Shown here: in pieces, positions 1 to 11,910 of the stretch
Position numbering within the stretch: position 1 is the stretch's first letter
Layout: each line of letters begins with the position of its first letter
From: Maylandia zebra
Lineage: Eukaryota; Chordata; Actinopteri; Cichliformes; Cichlidae
Reading direction: 5' to 3'
Length of the DNA stretch: 64,000 nucleotides
Assembly: GCF_041146795.1 (NCBI RefSeq)
Contig: NC_135184.1
Span: 3,559,967 to 3,623,966 of the forward strand
Notes under the pieces: model-generated
What the model saw: only the letters and a program-made list of their open reading frames with translations
Told to the model about the DNA's origin: nothing
Database searches by the model: none
Position numbers and translations under genes: made by a program

Positions 1-753
1 TTGTATTCTTAAACTTAGTTACAGCGCTTTCAGAAAGACATCTACTGTGATAAAGTCTACTCTCCACCGCTGTGTAATCAATTATTGTAAATCATAACAC
101 TTCCTATGTTGGAATAGACATCAGCGCGAACTATCGCATGTCCACCATTACTTGCCAGAAACCGGAAGTGATGTCATTTTGGCGGAAAATTTAGTTTTTT
201 ACCTTTAGAGCCTTATAAGCCTGTACTGGTGTTTTCATTTTCAACTTTATGCTTTTCTGAATAGTTTCTGGGATGCTTAGAACCCAAAAGGCACTGCTGG
301 AAATAGTTTATTTTGACGCATATGCTCTTTTTTTGCAAATTTGCATTATAATATTTATTTTCGTTTTTCCTGCAGTATATAATAATTGGTGTATCTCAAA
401 AATAAAACTATGAAGACGCTCAAAATAAATTTCCTGTGGTGGGAAACTATTTTGTGCAACTTTTATGTATTTACAGTTTTGAGGGATAAACCTCTTAAAT
501 TTCTCTAACTAGAAATATATGTAAAAAAAAAAAAATCAAATACGATTTTCATTTTTTTTGTAGTTTATTGCACTTTTTTGCAATTTATGTAGCTACTTTG
601 CACTTAATGCATACATATTATTAAAATTTGGGCTATGGTGGTTGTATTGATGTATAGCAACTTGAAATGCTCCCAAAAATGGCACTACAGCATGTGAAAA
701 TATAAAGATAAGCTCTGGCAGACTTGGTTCTATGGTAGGTCTTAAAGGGTTAA
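1..753. mobile_element. Possible piggyBac-like non-autonomous element, right end
   Basis: AT-rich sequence without a reading frame. It ends at 740-753 with a terminus-like stretch (ggtcttaaagggttaa) that closes on TTAA, the target site of piggyBac-type transposons. The reverse complement starts TTAACCCTTTAAGACC, the form seen at the ends of fish piggyBac-like miniature elements. No matching left end is visible, so the copy may begin outside the window. The assignment rests on one terminus and my memory of the family style, so it is tentative. Confidence 0.35.
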
Positions 754-1838
754 TACAGCATGTTAGCATGCTGGGTAAGCTAGCTGTTTGCTGCTAGTAT
801 TTCACTGATTATCTGGCACATTACATTTCATACACCCTTAAGAAGATCAAATAAAAGGATCAAACTTACTGCATGTACATTAATTTTTGTCAATGTTTAC
901 TATATATAGTAATAGTGATAATGTTTTTTTACATGCTGAAAGCTAAACCTGTTGGTAGGACCTGGTCACCCAAAATTAGCACAAAGTAATATATGCATAC
1001 ATATGTAATATGTATCTATAAGTAAACAGTGAAAGGATAAAAGAAAGTTGAAGTTTGTTCGTATAGCCGCATGCATTCGCCTTTTGATAGTCTTGTATGT
1101 TTTTTCACTGATGGTGTTATTTGCTGATGCTGTTCTGTCTGGTGTAAATGGTGTAAATAAAACAGTCTGGTGATGAGGCTAAAGTGCAAACTTTCATATT
1201 CATGCTTAAGGTTTCAGACATTTTCATTTATCTAAATTATTTTAAGTCTAAATAATTAACTTTAGCAGAGGGGAAAATATTTAACAGGATGCAGAAATGA
1301 GACATTTTTTTCTGGATAGAAATTTTGACCCAGTTTATGGGCCAAACATGGCATGAGTGGACTTAAAATAGCTGCAGTGCGACTAAAAAAACGATACTGT
1401 CTGATTTTTCAGTCTCTTCTTCCCAGAGCAGGTTTTTCTTCCAGCCTTTGCTTCCATAAAAGTCAGTGGATTTTGGGTTGTGTTCTCGTGCCATCCCTCC
1501 TTAGTGTGGCTGCTGACCCGTGGCCCGTGTCAGTAAACACATCATCCTCAAACAGCCGTGCTGTCACCTTGCTCAGGTCACCCAGAATATTAGTAGGCTT
1601 CACTGGACTCTCATGCCACTGGTTCAATGACAAACGCCTGACAGAAAATAACACTAAGATGGGTGAATATGGAGTAAAAAACTGTGAAGATGGTTTGTTT
1701 ACTTCTGATTCCAACAACAACAAAAACAAACAACAACAAAGTAAATTTGGATATATCCATCACGAGGACTGTTGTGAAGAAAAGAAAGTTGAACAAGCCT
1801 GAGATGTAAAAAAGAAAATGATTAATAAAGTAACAGAC
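754..1838. other. Gene-free stretch
   Basis: No coding exon, RNA gene or recognisable repeat. An open frame at 1353-1802 has the Ser/Asn/Lys-rich composition of chance frames and no domain. A CAA/AAC-rich patch lies near 1713-1740. Confidence 0.5.
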
Positions 1839-2576
1839 AGTCAAAGGAGCTTGCAAAGAAAAGTGTCTGGACTTCTTTAAGTTGGGTGAAATTTCACCCG
1901 AAAGACAAAACTCCTAAACACAAACTTAACAATGTGGTGTTTGCTGTACAGTGCAGCGAGGAATGCCCAGACCTCCACATTGGAGAGACCAAACAGCCAC
2001 TTCACAAGCGCATGGCACAACATAGAAGAGCCACCTCCACAGGACAAGACTCAGCAGTCCATCTGCATCTAAAGGTCAAAGGTCACTCTTTCGAGGACAC
2101 CAATGTTCACATTTTGGACAGAGAGGACAGATGGTTTGAAAGACGAGTGAAAGAAGCATCTATGTCCACTGTGAGCGACCATCTTTGAACAGAGGCGGGG
2201 TTTACGACACCAACTCTCTGCCATCTATAATCCAGTTTTGAGATCCTTCCCAGACGCCTTAACACCCACTCACATCCTGGGCCATCTGACCTCAGGAATT
2301 AGCATGATAAGGTGGGGCCAGGTTTCACAATGAGCTCACCTGAAACCCTGGCTGACTGTGACCCACACCCAGTTTCACACCTGGGCTCATGTGATTAGGT
2401 AGAGGATAATCAGGGGGTCCTTTTGTCCCTCTGTGGGGGGAAACTCCCACTAGGTTTAAATCTGGGACTCCCCACCATTTGACCTTAGAACTGAAGAAGC
2501 TTCTCGGATGAGAGGTGAAACGTCTTCAAGCAACTTAAAGAAGTCCAGACGCTTTTCTTTGCAAGCTCCTTTGACT
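1839..2576 (+). mobile_element. Penelope-like retroelement fragment bounded by 46-bp inverted repeats
   Basis: A 46-nt sequence at 1839-1884 recurs as its reverse complement at 2531-2576 with one mismatch (t at 1864 against c). Between them lies a GIY-YIG-like endonuclease frame. Penelope-like elements often carry partial or inverted terminal copies, and their C-terminal module is a GIY-YIG nuclease, so both structure and content fit. The unit is only about 740 bp, so the reverse-transcriptase part is missing. The 3' part contains the motif gagaggtgaaacgtcttcaa (2510-2529), which I associate with fish copies of this type. Confidence 0.68.
1886..2188 (+). pseudogene. GIY-YIG endonuclease domain of a Penelope-like element, frameshifted
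   Basis: This is the remnant of the DNA-nicking domain that Penelope-like retroelements use to start target-primed insertion. The 100-codon frame shows a GIY-YIG-like core: VVFAVQC (residues 17-23) in place of the GIY strand, LHIGET (30-35) in place of YIG, then KRMAQHRR (41-48) with the expected helix arginine. A late ERRVKEA (85-91) may supply the acidic residue. The frame opens with GTG directly after the left inverted repeat and has no ATG, so it is a piece of a longer frame. Near 2158-2160 a one-base shift moves the continuation, recognisable as PSLNRGG, into another frame. It is an inactive copy. Family placement is by motif and layout. Confidence 0.62.
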
Positions 2577-3202
2577 ACGATGACCTGGATGACTGAGAAC
2601 CTTCACAGACAAAGTAACCGACAATGCAGCAAAAACTGATCATGTTATGTAACATTACAAAGAACACTGGCACTCACTAATATCTGCATTCTGCAGGAAA
2701 AAATGGCAGAGCTTGTACAAAAAAAAAAATCACCATCAGGTTTAGGACGCACGCAAGCTAACCTCCAGGTGAAGCGGAGAAAGCACAAAGTTAGATAGCA
2801 AGGCGAGTAAAAGACATTCAAGAGAATTTTACAGCTCAAGAAATGAAAACAATAGTCTCAGAGAAAGAAGCAAAAAAGGCACGCTTTTCAAAAGTGTTTC
2901 CACGGGTGTCACGATGGTGAAAAGAAAAAAAGGCTGGGCTGTACAATAAAGCCGTATCCTCCGAGACCTGTCCAGACACATCCAGCAACGCTTCAGCAGC
3001 GCAGATGTGCGCTCTGTTACAGCGTATGTGTGGACGTGGACGTGGTTGTAGCAGATGGGGTCAACAGCCATGTTTTTTTTTTTTTAAAGCCATGTCAACT
3101 GTCATCTAAAATAATAAATTTAGTATTTAAGCACAGACAGAACCCAGTGTTTCGATTTAATAACTTACTCCAAATGCATTCCTGCTGTGCTGCTGTCGTG
3201 GG
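2577..3202. other. Gene-free stretch between two retroelements
   Basis: No exon or repeat recognised. There is a short poly(A) at 2720-2729 and a poly(T) near 3072-3083. The open frames on both strands look like chance frames. Confidence 0.5.
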
Positions 3203-4935
3203 TACATCCGGTACATCAGACTAAAGGACAAGATCAGAGAGGCTAAGGACAATTACAGGAGGAAGCTGGAGTGGAAACTCCAGCAGAACAGCATGAGAGA
3301 GGTGTGGAGGGGCATGAAGACCATCACTGGATTCAGGCCAACCAACAGCAGGGGAGCTGAGGGAGGTGAGAATAGAGCCGACGAGTTGAATCTGTTTTTC
3401 AATAGATTCGACACCACAGTGTCTGCTCCCACCCCCACAACCTCACCTGCAGTCAGCCTGGAATCCAGAGCCACACCACTGTGCCAGCCTCTCTCTTCAC
3501 ATGTTGCCTCCTGTGAGATTCCTGACACCCCTCCCCCACCCATCACCTTCACTCAATACCAGGTTGAGATGCAAATGAGGAGACTTCACTCAGGCAAGTC
3601 TGCTGGACCAGACGGAGTGAGTCCCCTTGTCCTCAAGACCTGTGCCCCCCAGCTGTGTGGAGTCTTTCATAAACTGTTTATGCTGAGTCTGAGTCTGCAG
3701 AGGGTCCCGGTGATGTGGAAGACATCATGCCTCGTCCCTGTACCAAAGACGCCTCGTCCCAGTGGCCCCCAGGATTACAGGCCCGTGGCACTGACCTCCC
3801 ACATCATGAAGACCCTGGAAAGGCTCATCCTGGACCAGCTGCGACCCATAGTAAGACCACATCTGGATCCCCTTCAGTTCGCTTATCAGCCTCGTCTCGG
3901 AACAGAGGACGCCATCATCTACCTGCTCAATCGTGTCTACACCCATCTGGACCAGCCGGCGAGCACTGTGAGGGTCATGTTTTTTGACTTTTCCAGTGCT
4001 TTCAACACCATCAGGCCGACCCTCCTGGGTGATAAGTTAGCAGCGATGCAGGTGGATGCTTCTCTGGTGTCCTGGATTGTTGATTACCTGACAGGAAGAC
4101 CACAATATGTACGTCTCCCACAGTGTGTGTCTGACAAGGTGATCAGCAACACAGGGGCACCACAGGGGACTGTCCTCTCCCCCTTCCTCTTCACCCTCTA
4201 CACCACAGACTTCAGCCACTGCACAGAGACCTCCATCTTCAGAAGTTTTCTGATGACTCTGCGGTGGTTGGATGCATCAGCAGGGATGATGAGACAGAGT
4301 ACCGGGCTGTGGTCGATTCCTTTGTCACGTGGTGTGAGCAGAATCATCTGCAGCTCAACGTGGCAAAGACCAAGGAACTGATCGTGGACTTCAGGAAGAC
4401 CAGGAAACACTTGACCCCTGTTTCAATCCAGGGGGTCAGTGTTGACATTGTGGAGGACTATAAATACCTTGGAGTACACATTGACAATAAACTGGACTGG
4501 GCTAAAAACACCACAGCACTTTACAGGAAGGGCCAGAGTCGTCTCTATTTTTTGAGGCGACTGAGGTCCTTCAACATCTGCCAGAAAATGCTGAGGATTT
4601 TCTATGAGTCTGTTGTGGCCAGTGCGATCCTCTATGCTGTTGCATGCTGGGGGAGCAGGCTGAGGGTCGCAGATGCCAACAGACTTAATAAACTGATCCG
4701 TAAGGCTAGCAATGTTGTGGGGACGGAGCTGGACTCCCTCAAGGTGGTGTCGGAGAGGCGGATGCTGTCCAAGATAAAGACAATGTTGGATAACACCTCC
4801 CACCCACTCCATGACATGTTGGTCAGTCACAGGAGCTCGTTCAGTGAGAGACTGAGATTACCGAAAAGCACCACTGAACGACACAGGAAATCATTCCTGC
4901 CTGTGGGCATCTCCCTGTACAACGCATCCACTTAA
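3203..4935 (+). pseudogene. LINE reverse transcriptase, frameshifted
   Basis: The first frame (ATG 3293, open to 4381) carries in order SGKSAGPDGVSP (about 3592), DYRPVALTSHIMKTLERLI (about 3772), FAYQP, the palm aspartate motif MFFDFSSAFNTI (about 3979) and GAPQGTVLSPFLF (about 4156). The catalytic acidic pair (FSDD) is not in this frame: at 4225-4250 it appears in the next frame, which then runs from the ATG at 4264 to 4935 with VAKTKELIVDF, YKYLGVHIDNKLDW and a C-terminal region rich in basic residues. One small indel just before the catalytic pair therefore breaks the protein. Otherwise both halves are long and stop-free, so the copy is young. It is non-functional as it stands. Confidence 0.85.
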
Positions 4936-5156
4936 CACACTGTTTGCTGCTACAACTACACATGTTTCTTTTCAGCTATTTATTTATAAGTGACTTATGT
5001 ATGTATGTATGTATATATATGTATATATTGTACTATTCTTAGTTAGCGTATTGTCTGTCTTGTCTTAATGTTGGTTTAAAATGGAGCACTGTAACAAAAA
5101 ATAATTTCCCCCAGGGATCAATAAAGTATTCTGATTCTGATTCTGATTCCGATTCC
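3203..5156 (+). mobile_element. 5'-truncated L2/CR1-like (Jockey superfamily) LINE
   Basis: A non-LTR retrotransposon that moved by target-primed reverse transcription. Coding-like sequence starts abruptly at about 3203 (tacatccggtacatcaga) inside the linker before the reverse transcriptase. The upstream endonuclease is therefore missing, the usual 5' truncation. The reverse transcriptase follows (3293-4935), then a 3' UTR with a TATG/TATA-rich patch (4996-5029). The terminus reads gggatcaataaagtattctg and runs into short attctg repeats (5125-5153). AATAAA plus a short 3' microsatellite is typical of fish L2-group LINEs. Only the terminal 230 bases recur at 23151. Confidence 0.85.
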
Positions 5157-5508
5157 AAGACAATCTGACGATTCACATATTACCTGAACATTGATCATAT
5201 TTAAACTGCATATTTTAAATGGAGTAAGTAGACGAAATTCTGATGCACACATAGGGTCGCCCTATTGCTCCAATAGCCTGTTCATTATAATGTAATTTTC
5301 TTCAGGCATTAGCCTGATAATTCCATTTAACTCTGGGAATTAGAAGCCACAGAAATCTCGGACCGATCCGCTCCTTCCCTCAGAAATGTCTCTGTAGCCA
5401 AGAAAGTGATGGTTCATAAAACTTGGACCTGAGGTTGTACGGGCTGAGCGGTGTGCGTGTGTTGTCTTATTTCTATTCCAAGGAACTGATTCAACAAAAG
5501 ACTATAGG
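5157..5508. other. Gene-free stretch
   Basis: About 350 bases between two LINE fragments. No reading frame, exon or repeat was recognised. Confidence 0.4.
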
Positions 5509-5856
5509 CTAAAACTCAGTAAAATAATTTCCACCTTTCCAATATTTCCGACCTGAAGGTGCAGGGAAAAAACCCACCCCAACCTGCCGCCTCTCACCAA
5601 GGGCAACTCCGGACTGAGACAAAGTCCAGCCCCTCTCCAGGAGACTGGTGCCAGAGTCCAAGCCGTGCGTTGACTTGAGCCCGACTATATCTAGCCGGTA
5701 CCTTTTAACCTCACGCACTAACTCATGCTCCTTCTCCTTTTGATAGTCAGGGACTGGTCCGCCAGGGCTTTCATTCCTGGCCCCTACCCACAAACATTGC
5801 ACCCAACCCCTACGGCACCTCCTGCGGGTGATGGGCCTACGGGACGATGGGCCCAT
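5509..5856 (-). pseudogene. N-terminal piece of a LINE apurinic-like endonuclease
   Basis: The minus-strand frame encodes REVKRYRLDIVGLKSTHGL, then SGTSLLERGWTLSQSG and GERRQVGVGF. This pattern (helix ending in LDIVGL, then a glycine-rich turn, SGV and RRxGVGF) is the first third of the exonuclease-endonuclease-phosphatase fold used by many fish LINEs. The motif L-D-I-V-G-L takes the place of the usual D-I-x-x-L-x-E start; the expected glutamate position reads as serine/threonine here. The later catalytic motifs (GDFN, SDH) are absent because the fragment ends. It is not functional. Confidence 0.6.
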
Positions 5857-6120
5857 GTCCCTTTTTTTCGGGCTGTGCCCAGTTGGGCCCCGGGACTAAG
5901 GCCTGGCCATCACACGCTCGCCCTTAGGCATCCTCCCCGGGCCTGGCTCCAGCGCGGGGTCCTGGGCAGGTGAACTGTTCCCTCAGTATTGGACTCATCT
6001 CCTGAATCGGTCTTTGTCTGATCTTTGTCAAACTGGTCACCCAGGACCAGTTTGCCATGGGTAACCCTACCAGGGGGCAAAAGCCCCCCCAACAACATAG
6101 CCCCTCCACCCCCATAAGGT
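5509..6120 (-). mobile_element. LINE 5' region with start of AP-endonuclease, minus strand
   Basis: Read on the minus strand, about 260 bases of GC-rich leader (5860-6120) run into the start of a LINE protein and stop at about 5509, where AT-rich host DNA resumes. The leader contains gggacatgggcccatcgtcc. Composition differs sharply from the flanks. LINE copies normally keep the 3' end and lose the 5' end; this fragment is the reverse, so the 3' part was probably removed by later deletion or rearrangement. The clade is uncertain. Confidence 0.65.
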
Positions 6121-9100
6121 AGCGATTAGGAGGGGATATCGTTTTCCGTTACAGCTTTTTTTAATGAATGTAGTTAGCCACATGGTCACGATGAAGGTGT
6201 TCATCAGCTTGGTCCACCCATAATTCTCAGTTTAGCTGCAGACACTTAAATAAACAGTGGAGTTTGCAACATTTCACTAATCACACTGATATTTATTTCA
6301 GTCTTTATGAAAGCAGCAGAGCGAGAGTGAGCCGGGGAAAGCATTTATGGCTCTGTAAGAATGTCAGAGATTTAGGTGCTTTGCAGTAACACTGAAAGAT
6401 TTCTGCTATACTAAAAATAAATTAGCTGGCAGGTGAGACGGAAAGCTGATAAAAGATACAAACTGTGTTAGAGACTCATAAGTATCACAGCTCTATCATT
6501 AAAGTCTGGGAGGGTCTGATGGATTACAGCCATTATTCCATGAAATTAATGTTCAGACGTGTGTAAAGCAGCTTTCATTCTTTCAGCTGCAGCCCAGGTT
6601 TAAGAATAAATATATAGGCTCAGTCTACGACATGTTTAATAAGGCCAACAAGTACAAATAGGCACCATCTTTTACCATCATATACTAATGCTTACAGAGG
6701 AATAAGAAGCTAATATAGATATAGAAACTTCAGTCTCTCTTAGATGCGCTTTTCCTCTCCACTCTGAGGTCTGAATGGTCAGTGTTATGGTCTCTAAATT
6801 TATGGCTCAAAGGAGCCTAACATGAGATGCTCACATTCAAGCTTTTTACAATGGAAACACAATTATTTACCAAGGACAAACAAGCAAAAAGGGATGAGAG
6901 CCATGGCTATAAAAAAAGAGGAAGGAGGCTGTGGACACAATGGCCCTCAGATCCAGCTTAAACAAGTTCAGGTAAAGAAGACAAATGGAAACAGAAACGG
7001 GAACGGCCGACTCCACCTATATTTAATAATAATTAAAAACAAAAAAAAGTAAAACTGGTACTGATGGAGGAGAGGAAGAAGGCGAGACGGACCAAGATGC
7101 TCCGCTTTCTCTGTGTTTATGCTCAGAGACGAGCATGAGGGTGACAATAAAAACACGATGATGATGATGATGACTGGACCAACATACTGAGGTAACGGGA
7201 TCAGGTGCAATAGTCAGCAGGTGGTCATTTCATGCCTTGTGATCTTGTATTGTGTACAACACGCTCCAGGGCAGCACATCACTGAAAACCAGTTAAACCT
7301 TGAAGTTACTTCGCTAATCCCTGAATCCTGCTCCGAGCTCCAGGCCTCAGGGAACACCAGCTCATGATGCAGCACCACTGAGCCCAGTTTGGTGGATGCT
7401 TGGTAAACGCTGGCTCTTCTGACGTCATACATGTAATGCTAATAACTCTGCTGGCAGCAAATCAGCTGTGAGAGACAGTCAGCGAACGTGAATTTAAAGT
7501 TCGGAGACATTTATGAACCAATAATTAGTGGGAACATTTAGACAGGAAGGCCTTCTAGGAAGAGGAATGAAAGAACTGACCTTCAGCTAAAAACATCTCC
7601 GGTCTTTGTGTGGAAATTAGCAGATGAATGGTTTTTGTGTCCTGTCTTTGCTCTTCCTGCAATTGATCACAAGCAGATGTTTCAGTTTTATCAGATATAT
7701 TGCTCATCTTTTTCCCCACCTTTCACTTATTCCTTTTTCCTTTCTTCTTGGAATTGTTTGTGTCTTTCCAGCCATCACCCCTCCTCCTCCTCCTCATCTC
7801 TTTACAACTTTTAGTCATGAAGCTGCAGAGGAAATTGATATTTACAGCAAAAGAAGAGCTCTTTAAAGAAAACCTCTTTGCTGTGATTTAAAATATTTTC
7901 CACCTAACATGATAGTATCAGTGATGTAAAGCATCAGAAATGTCCCTAAAGTGGGTCGACATATTTTCTTTTAACCTTCTTATGGTGATATATGTGGGAA
8001 GTTGCATCACTCGAGTTACTGCCTTTTATTTATGTTTATGTGTAAGAATCAGGAACTGGGCGGATGGTTAGCGAATGCATTCATGCACACTGACTTGTCG
8101 ATGGATGCATGTTAAACCCGAGCCAGCAGAGCAGCGAGAGGCTGACTCATCCCTGCAGGCCGCTGTTTGCATGTAAAGTTCACCATTAATCCACAAGATA
8201 CAATTTTATACATTATGTACATTAGAGACTAAAAGAAATTACAGTTTAATGTGGTTTCCTCTAATTAAATACTGAACACTAAACTTACAGTGGTGCACTC
8301 GTATCAGGACAGGAAGTGTTTGCTCTTCCTCAGTTCAGTGTGTCTTGTGTAAAGTGTGATGCAAAGAGAACACAAATGCAAAACTCTGAAGCAAATAAGT
8401 AGTTTTAGCTGCAGTCCAGCAAGAAACAATTCAGGGTCGGTAAACTGGGACAACAGGAAAGCTCAGGGTGAAAAGATCGATGCAGCCCAGTTGAAAGCAG
8501 AGTGAAAATCACTCGACTGACAGGACAGACGTCGACTTCCTGTCTGCCATCTTGTTGTTTTCTCAGTGACGCTAACCCGTCACACTTTGAGCCACAGACT
8601 ACTTTTGCTTGCTTTCCCTGTTTTTTTTGTGCATAGTTATTGTGCAGGTATAATAAATGCATATAAAAATGCATTTAAGTGTATTCAGTAAACATTGCAT
8701 AACTGAGTGCTCAACTTTATCCAGCCTCGTTTGAGCCCATATGGCATAATTCAATCTTTTATTTATTATGTTTGCTTTTATTTTGACGTGGATGCCAAAT
8801 TCCTGTCAAATACCTGGAGTAATTCAAAAACTGTAATGATTTTAAACACAGTATGTGCGAATAGACACGCATGAGCATGACAATGAAGGCGAGGAGGGGG
8901 TGGTGAGGATGAGGAGTTTATTCTGGGTAGGAAGGTGGTTGAGGTAGGGTGGGGGCATGTTTCCATCAGGTCTTGAAAAATAACTGGGCTGTGAAACAGA
9001 ATTAAAGGATCAGTGCAGCTAATGCATCAATCACAATAAATGACTTTCGCACACAGTTCGGGTTATTCGCGGTTTCTCATTTCGCCTCCTGCTGTGACCA

Positions 9101-11160
9101 TCTGAACGCTTCATTTCTGCAGGAGGCGTGGGGGTCACTTTAACATTAACCACACTGGTCAGTGATTTAATGAGCGCAGTGTGGAGTTTAACTTCAGGTG
9201 AATTTAAAGAGCGCTGACAAATTTGACAACAGGAAGTCCATTACATGGGTTGTTGACTTGGCACGTAGTTTCATTTGAGTAGCATTGAAACGATGTGGAA
9301 CTACAGAAGATCAAGAAAAGGCAAAGGATTCTCATCCAGAGGCCTCGCATACACCACACATATATATCACACACATCTGACAGAGCACAGTCTTTGGATG
9401 TTGCAGACTCTGAGGTTGGAGAAGTCTCTACAAAGAAAATCATACACATAATGCTTAATATATTATATTTAGTATCAGCTTGATAAGTTTGAAATTTACC
9501 AACTGGTCACACTATGACAGCATTGTTGTATGGATGAAAAATAACCAGGCCACACAGAAAGGCCACAGTTTTTATAGAATAACTTAAATACCATGTTACC
9601 CTCATGTAAACTCTAAAACAAACAAACATCAACTGACAACACCACTAATTGTGGCAAGTACGGTGAGCTACATTTAGCTGCTCCCTTACCACAGCGGGTA
9701 GTTGCATACATTTAATTTAACAGTGTTTATGTCAGATGAACTTCCTGAGAAAATATCAAAACTGTGGAAGCGGGAAAAACAAACAGAGAAGACGAGAACA
9801 GGTTTGCAATATGAGTCAGAGGGAACAAAGACAGACTGAAGCTTTAAATAAATTCAGAGGTTAATCAGGGAAAATGGAAACATAAGCGTAACTGGACACA
9901 GCTGAAACGAATTAAGACAATGGGTTAAGCATCGGTCTCTATCACATCCAGCTCGTCACAACATAATACACTTTCCTACTGACAGTTTTTGATAAAGCAG
10001 AATGAGCCAAATCCCTGCAGCTGCAGTCTGTGTGTTATCAGGACAGAGGACACAGCCAGGAGTTTAGACGGTCTACTGACCCTCCTCGCTTTACCTCCAC
10101 AAACCTGCAATATCACTTCTAGCATTCATTCACATTCTGCACAGTCCTGCAATAAAAGAGATATCTGTGCATCATTTTTACGATCGTGCACTAGAGACTA
10201 AACATTTTCTCTCCCCCAGAATTTTTTCTTTAGTTGTCTAAAGAAAAAAAACGATGAAGAAAAGTAAGGCAGACAGTTCATCCTTGGAAACATCACTCTG
10301 TCTTTTATTCTTGTATATGCTGAATGTATTTAGTGACCCAGTTTCTATTATAAGTTGATTTTCTTTTGTGTGCTTGCTCTCTCTTCCTCTTCTACGTGCT
10401 CGTATCTTATGTTTAGTCCTGTCTCCATTACTTCCCTCTTTGTGACTGATGATTGTCCTTCACCTGTCCCTGATCGATCTCACCTGTCCTCTGTTCTGTT
10501 CTAATCAGTTCCTCTGTTCTGTCTTCCTCTTTGTCAGACAGTCTGTTATCCATCCTCATGTGCCTGCTTTGTTTTCCTGTTGTGCCTTTGTTAGATTTTG
10601 AGGTTAGGTTAGGTTTTGGCAGTTTTGTTCATACTTTTGTTGGTCAGAACAGAAGTTTTCTGGTGCCAGATTTCCTGTCAGAGGCTTCACCGTTGGACTG
10701 TCAGTTTTCATTCATTATGTCAGACTTCCACGGCTGTCAGACTGTTGTGGACTACAGTCGTTTCAGTTCTTGATCCATATTCAGCCTGATGTCCTGTGGC
10801 ATAAAAAGCTGTGTCCAAACATGAAGCAACGTCGCACCGCTGTGAATCCAGAATCCGGAAATACTCTTAACAGCCAGCAAATAAGTTTTATACTTTGTGT
10901 TTCACCAGGATCCCTGTGATATAAATTTCGACATTGGACAGTGAGTGTGAGGATCAACGTGCCCTATAATCCACATTAAAAACCCCAGGCAGCAGACTTT
11001 AAGCAGACTTCAAAGAAGTACAATAAGAACAACTACTCCACCGTTGTGTCTCGACAACACAGTACAATCCAGGCTTAAGGAGCTCTTACACAACGAAAGC
11101 TGAAATCAAGTTACAGTGACGCTTTTTTACAACTTACCAGGAAGTTCTCGCATTTCACAT
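6121..11160. other. Gene-free, largely unique stretch
   Basis: Five kilobases with no coding exon, RNA gene or intact mobile element. Small simple patches include GAT repeats near 7158-7171 and CTC repeats near 7780-7796. No frame exceeds 90 codons, and none has a domain signature or splice context that I trust. Confidence 0.5.
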
Positions 11161-11162
11161 AT

Positions 11163-11910
11163 TACTGTGCCAATTGCCAACAAGAGTCACCTCAAGGCAC
11201 TTTACATTGTGTGAGTAGAATAAACTAAAAATTAGAATAGAATGTGCTTAGATAATAGGGGGATCAGAAGAACAGGAAATGATTTGTGAGTGTGTTTGGT
11301 TAGGATGACGCGGTCAACCCCTGTTTTTATTCTCAAAGCATTTCATGTGACGTTAAAGCTTTCAAGAATGAGATTAAGTTGCTGATCCCTGACCTGTGAC
11401 GTGCCAAATAAGTTGGTTTCTCACTGTATAGTGTGAGGAATTTATTGACAGGTGGGGGTCTACCTATCATAAAATGAGGAGTAAGAGCTGCCTTGGCCAC
11501 ATAAACAGGAAGCCACAGCTACTAGCCTGGGGGAGGACAGCCCCCCCCCCCCTCGACTGAACAATAGAATTAGTGGAAAACTGCTGAACTCCTCAGATCC
11601 ACTTGATGCTTGCTGTGGCTGCATGTAGTGGGATCTCCCAATGCACATTGGTAATAAAGCTTTGATGAAAAATCCTCCAGCCTCATCTGACTCTTCTTCT
11701 CCAGCTGATATCAGAAGGATCGGTGAGGTCAAGAAGAAGTAAACCTCAACAATCGTAAAGTAAATAAAACAAACAAAATTCAAGAGAAAACTTCCAGCAA
11801 TCTGTGAGCAGCACCTTCTGATGCTGGGAATAAAAAGCCTGCTTTTAACAGGACGAGACCTCCAGCAGACCCAGGCGGGGGTGGAGCAGCTGTCTTCAGT
11901 GAGTGGTTGG
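11163..11910 (-). repeat. Dispersed repeat B, degenerate and interrupted copy
   Basis: Two blocks match the 20586-20845 repeat in order. The first is 11163-11225, with gagtcacctcaaggcacttt. The second is 11780-11910, with ttttaacagg, gacctccagcagac and a GGGGTGGAGCAGC-like end. The roughly 550 bases between have no counterpart in the other copies and may be a separate insertion of unknown type. The same family occurs at 20586, 31540, 49817 and 50010. Its class is unknown; the tail suggests a retroposon. Confidence 0.5.

Noticed and set aside
11226..11779. Insertion splitting the 11.2-kb repeat B copy
   Set aside because: The gap is inferred only from a degenerate copy; no inverted ends, tail or duplication mark an inserted element, so it is mentioned but not called.
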